Source: Paracyclopina nana
Taxonomy: Eukaryota > Arthropoda > Copepoda > Cyclopoida > Cyclopettidae
Assembly (NCBI GenBank): GCA_019096065.1
Contig: JAGUCH010000002.1
Coordinates: 9,994,501 to 10,058,500 of the forward strand
Direction: 5' to 3'
Length of the DNA: 64,000 nucleotides
This document shows, piece after piece, positions 36,669-48,300 of this stretch; position 1 is the stretch's first letter; every line of letters starts with the position of its first letter. Under the pieces are notes generated by a model that was not told where the DNA came from, searched no databases, and saw only the letters and a program-made list of their open reading frames with translations. The translations under genes were made by a program, and so were the position numbers.

Positions 36669-37750
36669 TTTTTTCAGGAGCACAACCTTTATAAAAGTAG
36701 ACATAATTCTGGTCTTTCTTGAGAAAAATCGTAATTGACAAAAAATACAAGAAGTTTTCTAAATGGTCATATTAATTCATGTTAACTCCAAGCTAAAAAT
36801 CAAAGATTTAGCGAAAATACCAAAATTGAAAAAAGATAGTACTCCGATCGAACCGCTTGCAGTAGTACCTGATTTTGACTCAGAAAAATGTTATTTTTGG
36901 TATCTTATGGAAATATACAATTTCTGACAGAAAAAGCCAAGCCTTAGACTAACAAGTTCTGAATGGAACTTTCTGGTAATGATGACTTCTTTTCCGGCTG
37001 CACACCAACTTTGCCCATTAAGATAGTGTGGAAGACTCAATGTCAATGTTATTGTTATGATTTAGGTCTCTATACAATCTCTGCTGTCCAAATTTAAGAT
37101 GGGTAGTCAGCACCATCTTGCGCCAAATACGAATGCTGACGGTATGGAATTGACGGCCCATTAGAGGATGTTAGGTAATCTGTTGCGCACTATGTCTACG
37201 CTAGTGATGTCACCTAAGTTCATGCACCATCAAGTATGTTCTGATAATAACACGGATCATGCTTCAATTGTAATAATAATATAATAAATAAACTAGGTAA
37301 AGGAGTCCATAAATGGACAGTGGAGGGCGGGCCTACTGAAATATTTGAAAGTAGCCCTTTATTTAAATAAAAAAATGGAAAGCATGCTTCATATCACAAA
37401 GCTTTTTCCTTCAGCAACCTTCACTTTTAAATGTAGCTGAGTCACAATATGTGTAGTTGCTAGTTTAACTATGTTATAAGAGAGAGCGGCAATCTTCCAA
37501 CACACATTGCTGAGCAGATTGCAAAGGTTGAAACTGGTCAAAGTCATAGGTGGCGCAATTTTTAGGATTTTTAGGACAATTTTTCTGTCACTCCACCTCG
37601 CCAAGTAAATAAGTTCGACCTTTGCAAATTTTGGAGGGCTCGTGTAGATCTCAGCTAGCCAAGATTGCCGCTCTCTCTGATATTCAGTTGAACTAGTAGT
37701 TGCACTCAGGTTCAAATATGCTAATATTAAGAAGACCTGTGTCCTATGCA
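36669..37750. other. Gene-free region, no clear repeat
   Basis: AT-rich sequence without an acceptable ORF. A - strand 120-codon ORF at 37389-37751 has no recognisable motif. No structure beyond short homopolymers was noticed. Confidence 0.4.
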
Positions 37751-40700
37751 TGGATCAACTGAGACAAACTCAGACCAGGACCAACTGTTTGCTAGAACCA
37801 GGACCAACTATCAGGTGGCCATGCTTGGATCAACTAGGACATACTGTCCTTAGATAGACTGCAACAGATTGTCCTTGGATAGACAGACATAACTCATAGT
37901 CCCTGGATCAACTTTGAAGATAAACAGTCCTTGGATCAATGAAACGGGTAGTCCTTGGATAGACTAGTATGACCTAGCAGGACCTGGGACAAGTATAACA
38001 AACTGTGACTGGATAGCCTGACATAACTGATTGTCCCTGCACCAAAAAATGGATCATACTTGGATTGAAAGCTAGAACGTATTGTATGTACATTGTTAGA
38101 ATGCAGCAACAAACTGTCCCTGGATTGACAAAAACATACTGCCCTTGGATAGACTTGCAGAGCAGAGTATCCTTGGATAGACTGGCAAAAGAGACTACCA
38201 TGGCTGGAGAAAGTGCTCAGCTACTAAATTTAGACTCTTACAGCAAAAGTATAGCTAGATTTGAGACAGTATTTTCATGCTTTTTGATGGCATGAGTTTC
38301 TGCTTGGCTTGAAAGCTTGAGCTACAACAGCACAAAACTTGGGATTGCTTGAACCAAATTTTGAAAAGCTTGAAAGTTGAAAAAGCTTATTTGAATACGG
38401 TGACTTAATCACCATTTTTTCCTTTATGTAAAACAGTGAAAAGTTTGAAAAAAGCTTGAAAAGTGAAATTTTCAGTCGATGCAAGAACAGTATGTTTTCC
38501 CAGTCGATCCAAGGCTGACTAGTCATGTTGATGCACATACTGTCCATCTTTTGTCTATCCAAAGATGATCTGTTTGTAGATCCAAAAACTATGTTTTCAT
38601 AGTTGATTCAAGAACAATTAGTCCAGCCAATTCAAGTACAGTTGCACAGTGGTTCAAAATGCCGCTTTCATGCTCATCCCAAAAAAGTCGCGAATTTTTC
38701 ATGGCACCTTTTTCTTATAAGCCATTGGAGGGAAAAACTTTTTCACTAGATGGCGCTTTTTGGGCAAGCATATTTGGAAAGACTGTAGCACGTGAAACTT
38801 GTCATGTGATCAGAAACAGCAGTTTGATTGGCTCATCAGCGAAGCCAGGTTAGAAAAAAACAGTTTCAGCAATGAAAAGCTTATCTGTAAAATTAGTTGA
38901 TCCAAGAACGATTTGTTTTGTCCATGAGAGGCCAATTTGTTGTAGTCTATCCAGGGATGATCCATTGTGGATCCAAGGGTAGGAGTCCCAACTGTCCACA
39001 TGGACTGACTAGTGTCTTTGATCACAATGCTGATCATGACCAACTGAAAGACCAAGACCAAGTAATAGATTAGTCAGTTCTTGGACCTGGCTGCCCAAAA
39101 TCTACCTATGTCCTGGTAAATCTATGTCAGTCATGGTTATCCAAGTAATCCATTGCTGCTCAAGTCAGCTATGGTTTCCAAAGTCAGAAATGGTGACTCA
39201 AGTCACTCCTTAAGGGGCTGCACGAGGTAAAGCTTAATAAGGCTTGGCTACCCAAGTCAGTCCTAAGTACTTTGTGTTTTACCAAGTTAGCCCAAGCTAG
39301 TTAAGTCACAAGTCAGTTATATAGCTAGATTTGAGACAGGAGACAGTATTTTAATGTTATTGATGGAATGAGTGTCTGCTTGGCTTGAAAGCTTGAGCTA
39401 CAACAGCACAAACCTTGAGATTCCTTGAAGCTAGAATATTGAAAAAGCTTGTTAAATATGGTGACTTTCACCACCTTTTTTTCTTTTACGTAAAATAGTG
39501 AAAAGTTTGAAAAAAGCCTGAAATGTGAAATTTTTCAGTCGATGCAAGAACAGTATGTTTTCCCAGTCGATCCAAGGCTGATTAGTTGAGTTGACACAAG
39601 TGCTGTCCGCCTTATGTCTATCCAAAGATGATCCATTTGTCTATCCAAAAACTTAATGTGATTCAAGGACAATTTGTCCGGTTGATTCAAGTACAGTTGC
39701 GTAGTGGTTGAAAATGCCGCTTTCATGCTCATCCCGAAAAAGTTGCGAATTTGACATGGCACCTTTTTCTTATAGCCCTAAGCTAAAAACAGGCTATCAT
39801 AGCTCCTCATTCCACAAATTTCCGGGTCCAATTTCAATTGATTATCCTGAAATGGTGTCTTGGTTATTTTTTTGTCACAATATCTTGATTGCCTCAAAAT
39901 GGCCAAGCTGTTCTACTATTTCTCCAAAAATGGACTTTATCCAGGAAAAATTGATTGTTAAGGCTAATTTCCATCTTAATTTGTCAATAACTTCTAATTT
40001 GGACACTTTTAATAGCCATGAACTCATTCAAAAATGAGATGCTGAAAATTGGTCTTGAAATGAGAATTTGGCCAATTCATCCGAATATCTTGTGAGCGTG
40101 AAAAGGCTTTTTTATGTGGGTTGGTATTTCTTGTCTAACCCAATATATGTCTGTCCTGGTCTATCTATAGCCTGTGTGCTCTGACTGTTGATCCTATGAT
40201 GATCCATCGTGTTGATCAATGGATTATCTGTAAAAGTAGTTGATCCAAGAATGTAATCTGGACAGTATTGACATTTTTGTCAGCTTCGTGACGGTTAAAA
40301 GTCCAATAGCACTGTTTAAAATACTAAAAATTGATTAATTTACCAATTAAATTGGCCTTAAAAACGATAGCTCGTTTGCAGGTATAACTTTGCGGTCAAT
40401 CGCGCGCGCGCATATCCAGGTTAGCAACACAAGAGCTCAGCAGTCAACACAATCACTGCTTAATGCGGTGTCATTTCAATAGATGGCGCTTTTTCATGCG
40501 CTTTTAAATCACTCATCAGTTTTACATAGTTGATGTGATCTGGTGGTGTAGTGGTAGTGTGCAGACTTATCACTCAGCCGACCCAAGTTCGAATCCCGGT
40601 CAAGTCTCTTTTTTTAAATTGAAGAAGAACTCTCAAGTCGCCAACTGTACAATAATGAACATTATTTCTTCACATGTGACGAAAAAAAGTCATTATTGTA

Positions 40701-41450
40701 CGGTGGATGCGAGCGCACGCCAAATCTCAGCAAAATACAGGGATTTTCGCTTCACTGCCGTATGTAGTGAACCCACCGCCAAGTTGACAAAAATGATTTG
40801 TTTTGTCCATGAGATGCCAATTTGTTGTAGTCTATCCACGGATGATCCATTGTGGATCCAAGGGTAGGAGTCCCAACTGTCCACATGGACTGACTAGTGT
40901 CTTTGATCACAAATGCTGATCATGACCAACTGAAAGACCAAGACCAACTAATAGATTAGTCAGTTCTTGGACCTGGCTGCCCAAAATCTAAAAATGTCCT
41001 GGCAAATCTAAGTCAGCCATGGTTATCCAAGTAATCTATTGTTGCTCAAGTCAGCTATGGTTTCCAAAGACAGAGGTGGTGACTCAAGTCACTCCTTAAG
41101 TGGCTGCACAAGGTGAAGCTTAATTAGGCTTAGCTACCGATTGAGTCCGATTGGCTGGCTGCACTGTTGCACTAAATAAACCGGCCGAATTGGCCATAGC
41201 GCTTACCCGGTTTTGATGACTCAATCGGTACCTAAGTCACTCCTAAGTAGTTTATTTTTAACCAAATCAGTCCTAGCTAGTTAAGTCACAAGTCAGTTCT
41301 TCTTGCTGGGGTGAATTTAAGTCAGCCATGGTTACACAATTTAGCCCCAACTTAGTATGTTATTTGCTAGAATAGTAGTTGGTCCCTAGATCAAAGAGAC
41401 GGATCCTCCTTGGATCGATTGTTAGAACACACACTCCTTGGATAGACAGG
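37750..41450. repeat. Degenerate repeat region built on CCTTGGATAGAC/ATCAAC motifs with segmental duplications
   Basis: Short motifs such as TCCTTGGATAGAC, GGATCAACT and GACCAGGACCAACT recur many times on both strands. Longer duplications are nested within. About 38273-38560 resembles 39343-39640 (for example TGCTTGGCTTGAAAGCTTGA in both), and 38881-39330 resembles 40796-41310 (GTAGGAGTCCCAACTGTCCA in both). No ORF with a plausible product is seen. It looks like an old, rearranged satellite-like locus. Confidence 0.8.
40254..40795 (+). mobile_element. SINE-containing insertion with matching empty site
   Basis: This 542-bp block interrupts a sequence that is uninterrupted at 38881-38930 (GTTGATCCAAGAACG followed by ATTTGTTTTGTCC). 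AATG flanks both ends and is AACG at the empty site, suggesting a 4-bp target duplication. It holds a tRNA-Glu-like segment (40537-40606) with box A-like TAGTGGTAGTG and box B GTTCGAATCCC. An inverted pair GTACAATAATGA/TCATTATTGTAC follows, and it ends CCGCCAAGTTGACAAAAATG. Homologous to 44315-44990. Confidence 0.85.
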
Positions 41451-41469
41451 ACTTACTGGCCAGGGAGAG

Positions 41470-42425
41470 AGGGGTAGGCCTTTTGCCCACTCCCAATAAT
41501 ATGTATCAATCAGTTTGTTAATAGTATTACAGTTTTAGTTTTGAGGGCCCGCCCTCCCAAAATAATGAGAGTGGGCGGGCCTTCGGCCCGCTCCCACTAA
41601 TATTGCACGTATACTGGTGGCGCTTTTTTTTTACAGTTTCCTGTTTTTTGAACAGGGGAGCAACATAAGTCATAGTGAAATTTGGAGGGCAGGCCTTCTT
41701 TGGCCCGCTCCCAAAAAAATTGCCTGAATATTGTTGAATGTGGTCAACATAATTTGTTTGGTGTAAGGGCAATCCTTAACATTTGCTCAACTTTATATTT
41801 TAATCATAATGCAAAGAATTGGTAGTTGAGATGCTCTGATAGCTCAGTGACAGAGTTTCAGATTGCAATGCAGGTTCAAATCCCGGAAGAGGCAATAATT
41901 TTTTTGTCATTTTCTGGATAACAATTTACTTCCTGGTCAATATCTCGGCCCGCCCTCCAAAAACCAATGCTATGGAAGGGCTTCTGACATAATAAATATA
42001 ATTCTGTGAAAATAATTTTTTGAATTGAGAAACAAAAAAATTGAGAGGGGGCAAACCTTTTGCCAACTCTCAATAATATGCTTCAGTCACTTTTTTGAAA
42101 GCACTGCAATTTGAGTTTTTGAGGGACAAATTTTCAAATGCCCTCTATGGAAAAACAAACACTGTTGCATTCAGCCCAGTGACTGGGCTGAATGTGGCCA
42201 TAGCATATGATTTTAATTTGCTAGGTGTTGGGGCCATCCCAAAATGTTGTTCAACATTTTCTTTGAATTAAATTGCTCAAAAGTTGTACTTTTTGTGTGA
42301 TGTTAAGATGGCTCAGTGACAGAGTGTCTGATTGCCGTACTGTCTGACCCTGGTTCAAACCCCATAAGAGGCAAACATTTTTCTGTCTTTTTCTAGACTA
42401 GAATTTACTTCCTGGTCGATATCCT
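41470..42425 (+). repeat. Tandem duplication of a ~0.5-kb unit, each ending in a tRNA-headed SINE (family 2)
   Basis: Both units begin with GAGAG...CCTTTTGCC...CTC(C/T)CAATAATATG (about 41465 and 42040). They contain GGCCCGCTCCC-like or related text and end with a tRNA-like head: 41832-41895 (GATAGCTCAGTGACAGAG, GGTTCAAATCCC) and 42303-42374 (GGCTCAGTGACAGAGTG, GGTTCAAACCCC). The shared tail TTTACTTCCTGGTCAATATC follows. The first head has TTGCAAT in the anticodon region, like tRNA-Cys, though the fold is imperfect. Confidence 0.75.
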
Positions 42426-42427
42426 TG

Positions 42428-42998
42428 TGCAGTTTCCTGGTGCAGTTTCCTGGTGCAGTTTCCTGGTGCAGTTTCCTGGTGCAGTTTCCTGGTGCAGTTT
42501 CCTGGTGCAGTTTCCTGGTGCAGTTTCCTGGTGCAGTTTCCTGGTGCAGTTTCCTGGTGCAGTTTCCTGGTGCAGTTTCCTGGTGCAGTTTCCTGGTGCA
42601 GTTTCCTGGTGCAGTTTCCTGGTGCAGTTTCCTGGTGCAGTTTCCTGGTGCAGTTTCCTGGTGCAGTTTCCTGGTGCAGTTTCCTGGTGCAGTTTCCTGG
42701 TGCAGTTTCCTGGTGCAGTTTCCTGGTGCAGTTTCCTGGTGCAGTTTCCTGGTGCAGTTTCCTGGTGCAGTTTCCTGGTGCAGTTTCCTGGTGCAGTTTC
42801 CTGGTGCAGTTTCCTGGTGCAGTTTCCTGGTGCAGTTTCCTGGTGCAGTTTCCTGGTGCAGTTTCCTGGTGCAGTTTCCTGGTGCAGTTTCCTGGTGCAG
42901 TTTCCTGGTGCAGTTTCCTGGTGCAGTTTCCTGGTGCAGTTTCCTGGTGCAGTTTCCTGGTGCAGTTTCCTGGTGCAGTTTCCTGGTGCAGTTTCCTG
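42428..42998. repeat. 13-bp minisatellite, 44 units
   Basis: The unit TGCAGTTTCCTGG is repeated 44 times with no mismatch that I can see; the last unit lacks its final G. It starts right after the SINE tail (GTCGATATCCT) and ends at TGTCGACCGCCCTCC. It thus sits where the neighbouring SINE copy reads ATATCTCGGCCCGCCCTCC without the array. Because 13 is not a multiple of 3 and the unit lacks stops, long ORFs appear in several frames; they are not genes. Confidence 0.97.
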
Positions 42999-44310
42999 TG
43001 TCGACCGCCCTCCAAATATATGTAATAGTAATAATATATATAATTACTAACTTACAACTATCAAGTGAACTAGCAGTACCATGGTAGTATATTATGCGTC
43101 TGGTAGCAGCATTGTTTGAAAGTACACACTATCAGTGCACTATAGGGAGCCAAAGACAGACAAAATGCAATAGATGGTGCTGAATTTTTGGATCTTTGGC
43201 GTGCGTGTAAGCGTGCGTAGCAATTGCGGAAAAAATAGCGCTTCTAACAAAAAGTAAACAAAACGTGTTTTGGAATTGTAAGGAACAAAATGGCAAGGAA
43301 AGTGCTCATTTTGAGCTTGTAACTGCACAATTGATTCAAGGAACAGATTGGTACCATTTTGAGTAAGATTCATGAAAGTCGAGGAATTTTGGATCATGAG
43401 TCACATCATATCCAGACCTGAGCATGATGGATCGAATAAAAAAAATAGCCTTACTTTTTGCAGCTCTACTCTGTGTGAGTTCAAAACAAACAAGCTCATC
43501 TAGTGTGGATTCAATAAGAATAGCCAGTTTTTTGACAAACTAGCCATTTCTTGCTATGAATTGAGGAAAAAGTATTTTCTGGTAATCATGATGGCCATGC
43601 TATAGTTGTTGTACTGGCATGGAAAAAGCTATGAAAATTGGAAAATGGAAAAAGCCAGCCCAAAAGTAGTGAACGGTCCCATATTTTTAAAAATACTCCT
43701 CAAAAACTTGGTAATATCTTTGAATCTGGGGCTTTGAAAATAGGTATCTGTAGCATAGCATATCTTTTAAATTAAAAGTAGTTTAGAGAACCAAGGAGAA
43801 CCAAAATATATTGCACCTCTAATCAGAGAACCAGCCAATTTTGATTGTGAGCCCACCTAGACAAGGCAGTTCTCAGCCCACCATGGCTTCGACTAAAATC
43901 CGCTAGTAGGAATATGGCTCTTCTAGTTTCTCTCTATGCTTAAATGATATGGTACATCACCAGTGGCTCAAGTCACTTTGAAACATAATGCACTATATCA
44001 TTCTCACTAGCCCCTCACTACACCAACATGGTGCCGTAATCAACTTAATGCCTGTCTCAATTTAAGGGTAGTCAACTAGGCTGTCATATTTCATTGGTAA
44101 GATAGTTGCAACATAGTTACAGGTTAAAACAGGGTACGTTTTGTTGGGGGTTTCAATGAAATAGATGCGACTTTTGTGGTAAGTGTAACCCTTTAGTGGC
44201 TATTTATCATTAAATCTACCATATCAGATCGCTGAGTATTGGTAGCATCTGAACGATGATGCAACTTTTAAAAACAACTCAGAAAATTGAGGCTGTGTCG
44301 CTTTCTTAAA
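42999..44310. other. Gene-free region, no clear repeat
   Basis: AT-rich sequence with no acceptable ORF, tRNA or repeat that I could relate to other parts of the window. Short GATCC/TCCAAG words recall the neighbouring degenerate repeats. Confidence 0.4.
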
Positions 44311-44314
44311 AATG

Positions 44315-44990
44315 TAACAATACTGTCCTGATGACGAGTCCATATAGGGTTTTTCGCTCATGAGTAGTCAAATGAAAGATCACCAAGTGGCGAAGCCACG
44401 AGTGATCTGGAATTTTACTACGAATGAGCGAAAAACCCTATATGGACGAGTCATCAGGACAGTATTGACATTTTTACAGCTTCGTGAGGGTTAAAAGTCC
44501 CAATAGTACTTTTAAATGCAAAAAATTGAGTGATTTATCAATTAAATTGGCCTTAAAAAAGATAGCTCATTTGCAGGTAAAACTTTGCGGTCAATCGCGC
44601 GCGCGCATTATAATGAGGTTAGCAACACAAGAGCTCAGCAGTCATCAGTCACTGCTAAATGCGGTGTCATTTCAATAGATGGCGCTTTTTCATGCATTTT
44701 TAAATCACATAGCAGAGAAGGTTTTTAGATGTGCTCTGGTGGCATAGTGGTAGTGTGCAGGCCTTTCACTCAGCAGACCCAGGTTCGAATCCCGGTGTTG
44801 TCTTTTTTTAAATTGAAGAAGAACTCTCAAGTCGCCAACCGTACAATAATGAATATTATTTCTTCACATGTGATGAAAAAAAGATCATTATTGTACGGTA
44901 GATGCGAGCGCACGCCTAATCTCAGCAAAATACAAGGATTTTCGCTTCACTGCCGTATGTAGTGAACCCACCGCCAAGTTGACAAAAATG
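44315..44990 (+). mobile_element. SINE-containing element, fullest copy
   Basis: It starts TAACAATACTGTCCTGATGA and ends CCGCCAAGTTGACAAAAATG, with AAAAATG on both flanks. A 5' palindrome (interrupted by a MITE) is followed by about 270 bp shared with 40280-40535. Then comes a tRNA-like head at 44733-44803 (GGCATAGTGGTAGTGTGC, box B GGTTCGAATCCC, TTC at the anticodon position, like tRNA-Glu), a T run, an inverted repeat (GTACAATAATGA), and the 3' block also found inverted at 34400. No coding capacity; non-autonomous. Confidence 0.85.
44341..44444. mobile_element. 104-bp hairpin MITE with 8-bp target duplication
   Basis: Terminal inverted repeats CATATAGGGTTTTTCGCTCA and TGAGCGAAAAACCCTATATG are perfect. 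The interior also folds (GATCAC/GTGATC and GTGGC/GCCAC). The 8-bp GACGAGTC flanks both sides (44333-44340, 44445-44452). The 36.6-kb copy of the host element has a single GACGAGTC at this point, so it is an empty site. An 8-bp duplication is typical of hAT or P-type transposases. Confidence 0.93.
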
Positions 44991-45385
44991 AAGCTTTTCG
45001 TTGTTTTTTCCGTATCTCTGTAGCATACTAACAAGCCCAGCACCAAATTGGAAATTTTCATAGCTTGGCTTTCGAACAATCAAAATGGGAAAGCCATCAT
45101 CTTTGGTTCGTGGCTTAACCCATTTTATTTTTTACCGGGGACCCGATAGCATTGGGCTTGATTCTTGGAAACTGCTGGATGTGCCCGACTGGCTCGCAAA
45201 AGGGGCGAGGGCATGCATTAACGCGCTGAGAAAAAGTGACCTCCGTAGTTAGCACCGCGCGCTACATCTACATGCATACCTAACATACGCGCATGTAGTC
45301 GCTTTCTCTTTCTGCGCTCGTCTCTTGCGCTGAAGAAAGTAGATTTGAGTCACAGTTTCGCATCAGTCCTCGCGTCAAGAGAGAC
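44991..45385. promoter_or_regulatory. Upstream region of the 45.4-kb gene
   Basis: After the repeat-rich zone the composition becomes richer in GC (CGCGCG near 45255-45290). This stretch should contain the promoter and 5' UTR of the gene starting at 45386. No precise promoter element is claimed. Confidence 0.35.
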
Positions 45386-48300
45386 ATGACTATTGAAATA
45401 GCGATTGGAGCCGCCGGACCGAAAAGCCACCAGCAGCAGCAGCCGAGACGAGACAGCAACAGTTCCAATGGTTGCCAGGACTCGCCGAGCGACGATGACG
45501 GATATTTCACTTCGGCCGTTTCCGTGCAGCACAAGGTGAGAAGCACCGTCATTATGTCATGCTTTTTATGCGGCCGTACAAAACGAAACTGCTTTTGGAA
45601 CAAGCGCCCGCGATGATCTCATTGCATTATTAGCCAGCATCTCGCATCGTTACATGCGATGCATTCTTCTTTCGTTTGTTTCGGCCGGAGAGGAATGACA
45701 ATCAGGGCATTCCTTTCCTTTGACATCATCGTCTCGAGAGGCCTACGATGCACTTGCACGACATTTATTATGCAGCGCATCGGGCCATTTTTAAGATATG
45801 CCTTTTGAAGATAATTAGTCACTGCTAGACATCGAGGCCGCTCTCGGGCTAATTAATAAAAAATGTCCTCCAAAATCGGACAGGTGATCTCGTTTCGCGA
45901 GACAAATCGTTTTGCATTTTGCGTCGAAAAAGGAGACGAACAAATTATCAAAGATCGGCCCTGGCCGCGTTTGCCGCTTTCCAATTTCACGATCGTTTTT
46001 CGCGCACGAAGCGCGACCGTTGAATAACCCATTAGTCAGGTTTTGCGCAATTGGAAAGCGTGCGCAATTTTCCACCAGCCTCGTTGTCAATGAGGTGTCA
46101 CCCCCAATAGATGACAGCCCGATGAGCTCGCGGCCGTGTCCCAAGTTAACTGCCGTAATGGCCTGCCCACTTATTTGAGTCACTACAAATTGCGAGCGTT
46201 GTCACTCACTTTCAGCCTTTTTTGCCACAGTTTCAACGCTAATGCATCCCACTAGGCGCATATTAACGCGATCGCCTTCTTTTCAGACGAGCTCCGTCCA
46301 ACATCTGCAAACAATTGAGGCCGAGAGCGGCCTCGTGAAGAAGGTGGTGTGGCCGAACGTGCGACAGGCCACGCCCGCGCAGCCCTCGCCGGAGCAGCAC
46401 CGCCACGCCCACGCCAACGCGGCTTCGACCGAGACGCCCGCGGACAAGCCCATGGCCTGGATGAAGCACGTGGAGCAGCACCAGCACGTGGCCGAGGCCG
46501 CGGACTTGGAGGTCCAGAAGAGGGCGTGGGATGCCACCACCGGTCGGAGGCTGAGCCGGTCGCGCTCAAAGTCCAAGAACATCCTGGAGAGAGCGAGGAG
46601 CTTTGAACGCGCGGCCGCCGAGGCCGCTTCCGGCGGCGGCCTCGGATCCGCCAACAACTCCAGAGCTCCCAGCCGCCAGGGCAGCTTGAGCGAGCATCAC
46701 GCCAGAGGCCGAAGGCGCTCGCCCTCGCTCGGCCATCCGTTGGCCGACTTCTGGCTGAACGAGTCCCAGCAGCTACCCGCGAGTCGGCCTCCATCGAGGG
46801 CGGGTCGGGAACGGAGCGTGGGTCGCGTCGACACCTCCCAATGGGAGGCCGCGACGGCCAAAATCAAGTCCGACGCTCCGAAAAGCCACGCTGCCAAAGC
46901 CCCAACCGCTCCAGAAGATCATGCCGGCTCTCCCCCGCCCCCCATTCCGCCCCCGCCCCAAAGGGCGTCTAGGTCGGTCGGTCCTCAAGATCCTCAGCCT
47001 CAGCTGGGCGAGGCCACGATCCAGGGCCTGAGCCAAGAAGATAAGGATCAAATAGTGGAGGAGTGGGTGCGGCAGACCTCGGCCCACGCCGCGGCTCGCG
47101 ACGAACTCGAGCAGTTCGCCTTCGAAGTGGCCGAGTCCGTGGTGAGCACGATGGAAATGAGTCAAAAAGCAGTAAGTCGATGCAATGTTTTCGCACTTGC
47201 TCTCATCAAGACGTGCTAGCGATGAAATACCGGGAATGTCTGGCATTTTGCCCCTGCATCACTTGGAGCTAACTATCGCGCGCGGATATTGATGACTATT
47301 TGCTCGGCATTTCATGTACTATCTGCACAAAGCATAAAATTATTGGGGAAAATGCGCGAGCGTTTGTTGCAAGCTCGAACGGCTAACGAAGGATTGCGCG
47401 CTCCGCATGTTTTAATCTGCGCGAGAAAGCACGACCTACATATTTTAAACCCTTGAAAATTCCTTTTTATCTGCTCTAATATTTTGGCTTCATTAGCTAG
47501 CGCGAGCTGCGTGCGTGCATGCTAACTTTCGTTACTTTCGCGATCGAGGCAGGTACGTGAGAGAAAAATGAGATCGCAGCGAGGCTAATGGGGCGTTCAG
47601 CTTTACCAAAAGAAATCACTCAATAGTTAACCCCACAGCTTCAAGGAGAATGTCTAGCGTTTTCGCAATGCCTTTGTTCTGCTTTTTTGTCAGCTCTTGT
47701 TATTTAGCAGCATTGTCGGTGCGCGCGGCTTTCCGTTGAATATTTTTGGCTAATGCTGGATCAAGTTTTCGTGCATTTCGTAATGCTTTCATGTCCAGCT
47801 TGGAAGGGAAAAAATTCCAACTCAGCAGGCGATTGATGCTCACATATTATCCATCTTGTTTTTCTCCTTAAAACATCTTTCGTTTTTTTTGCTTTCAGCA
47901 TGAGCAGCATTCAGTGTCGTCCTCCGCAACGGCGAACGCTTCATCTGCAAAAGTAGTCTCAACGTCTTCATCCACCATGATGACTAGTCAAGAGCATCGA
48001 TCTGAAATGAGCTGCCACCAGGTAAAGTGCATTTCACGGGCTAGTTTTTGCCCGTCTGCTCGCTTCTTCTTCTGCACATACTGTATACCTTTGCCTTGGC
48101 TTTTGCAACGTATCCTGCCGCTGCTTTTGCTTTACATATTCTTCTTCTTCTCTTATCGCCCACTCACCCTCTTCTCGCTTTGCTGTTCGTATGCAGATAG
48201 AGCTAGACGAAAAGCTTTATTCACATTTCTGGGATCGGCAAATGAGCATCGTAGAAATGCCTTCCTCAACGAGAACTATGGCCGAGCAAAGAAGTTATTT

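Noticed and set aside
40537..40606. Functional tRNA gene
   Set aside because: Box A and box B are visible, but acceptor and anticodon stems do not pair properly and the copy is embedded in a dispersed repeat. The same applies to 35450-35525, 41832-41895, 42303-42374 and 44733-44803.
42398..43087. Four long ORFs (190-220 codons), three on + and one on -, with a 13-residue repeat
   Set aside because: Artefact of a stop-free 13-bp unit, which reads open in all three frames and yields the same repeated peptide.
44325..44345. Hammerhead-like core CTGATGA at the 5' palindrome of the SINE-containing element
   Set aside because: No stem II followed by GAAA and no cleavage-site partner is present on either strand; the CTGATGA is just part of the palindrome.
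32077..45300. Transposase, reverse transcriptase or other autonomous element proteins
   Set aside because: No ORF with catalytic motifs of such enzymes was found; all elements here appear non-autonomous.
46252..46794. Long overlapping - strand ORFs opposite the 46-kb exon
   Set aside because: They are shadows produced by the GC-rich coding exon on the + strand, which has matching splice sites and phase.
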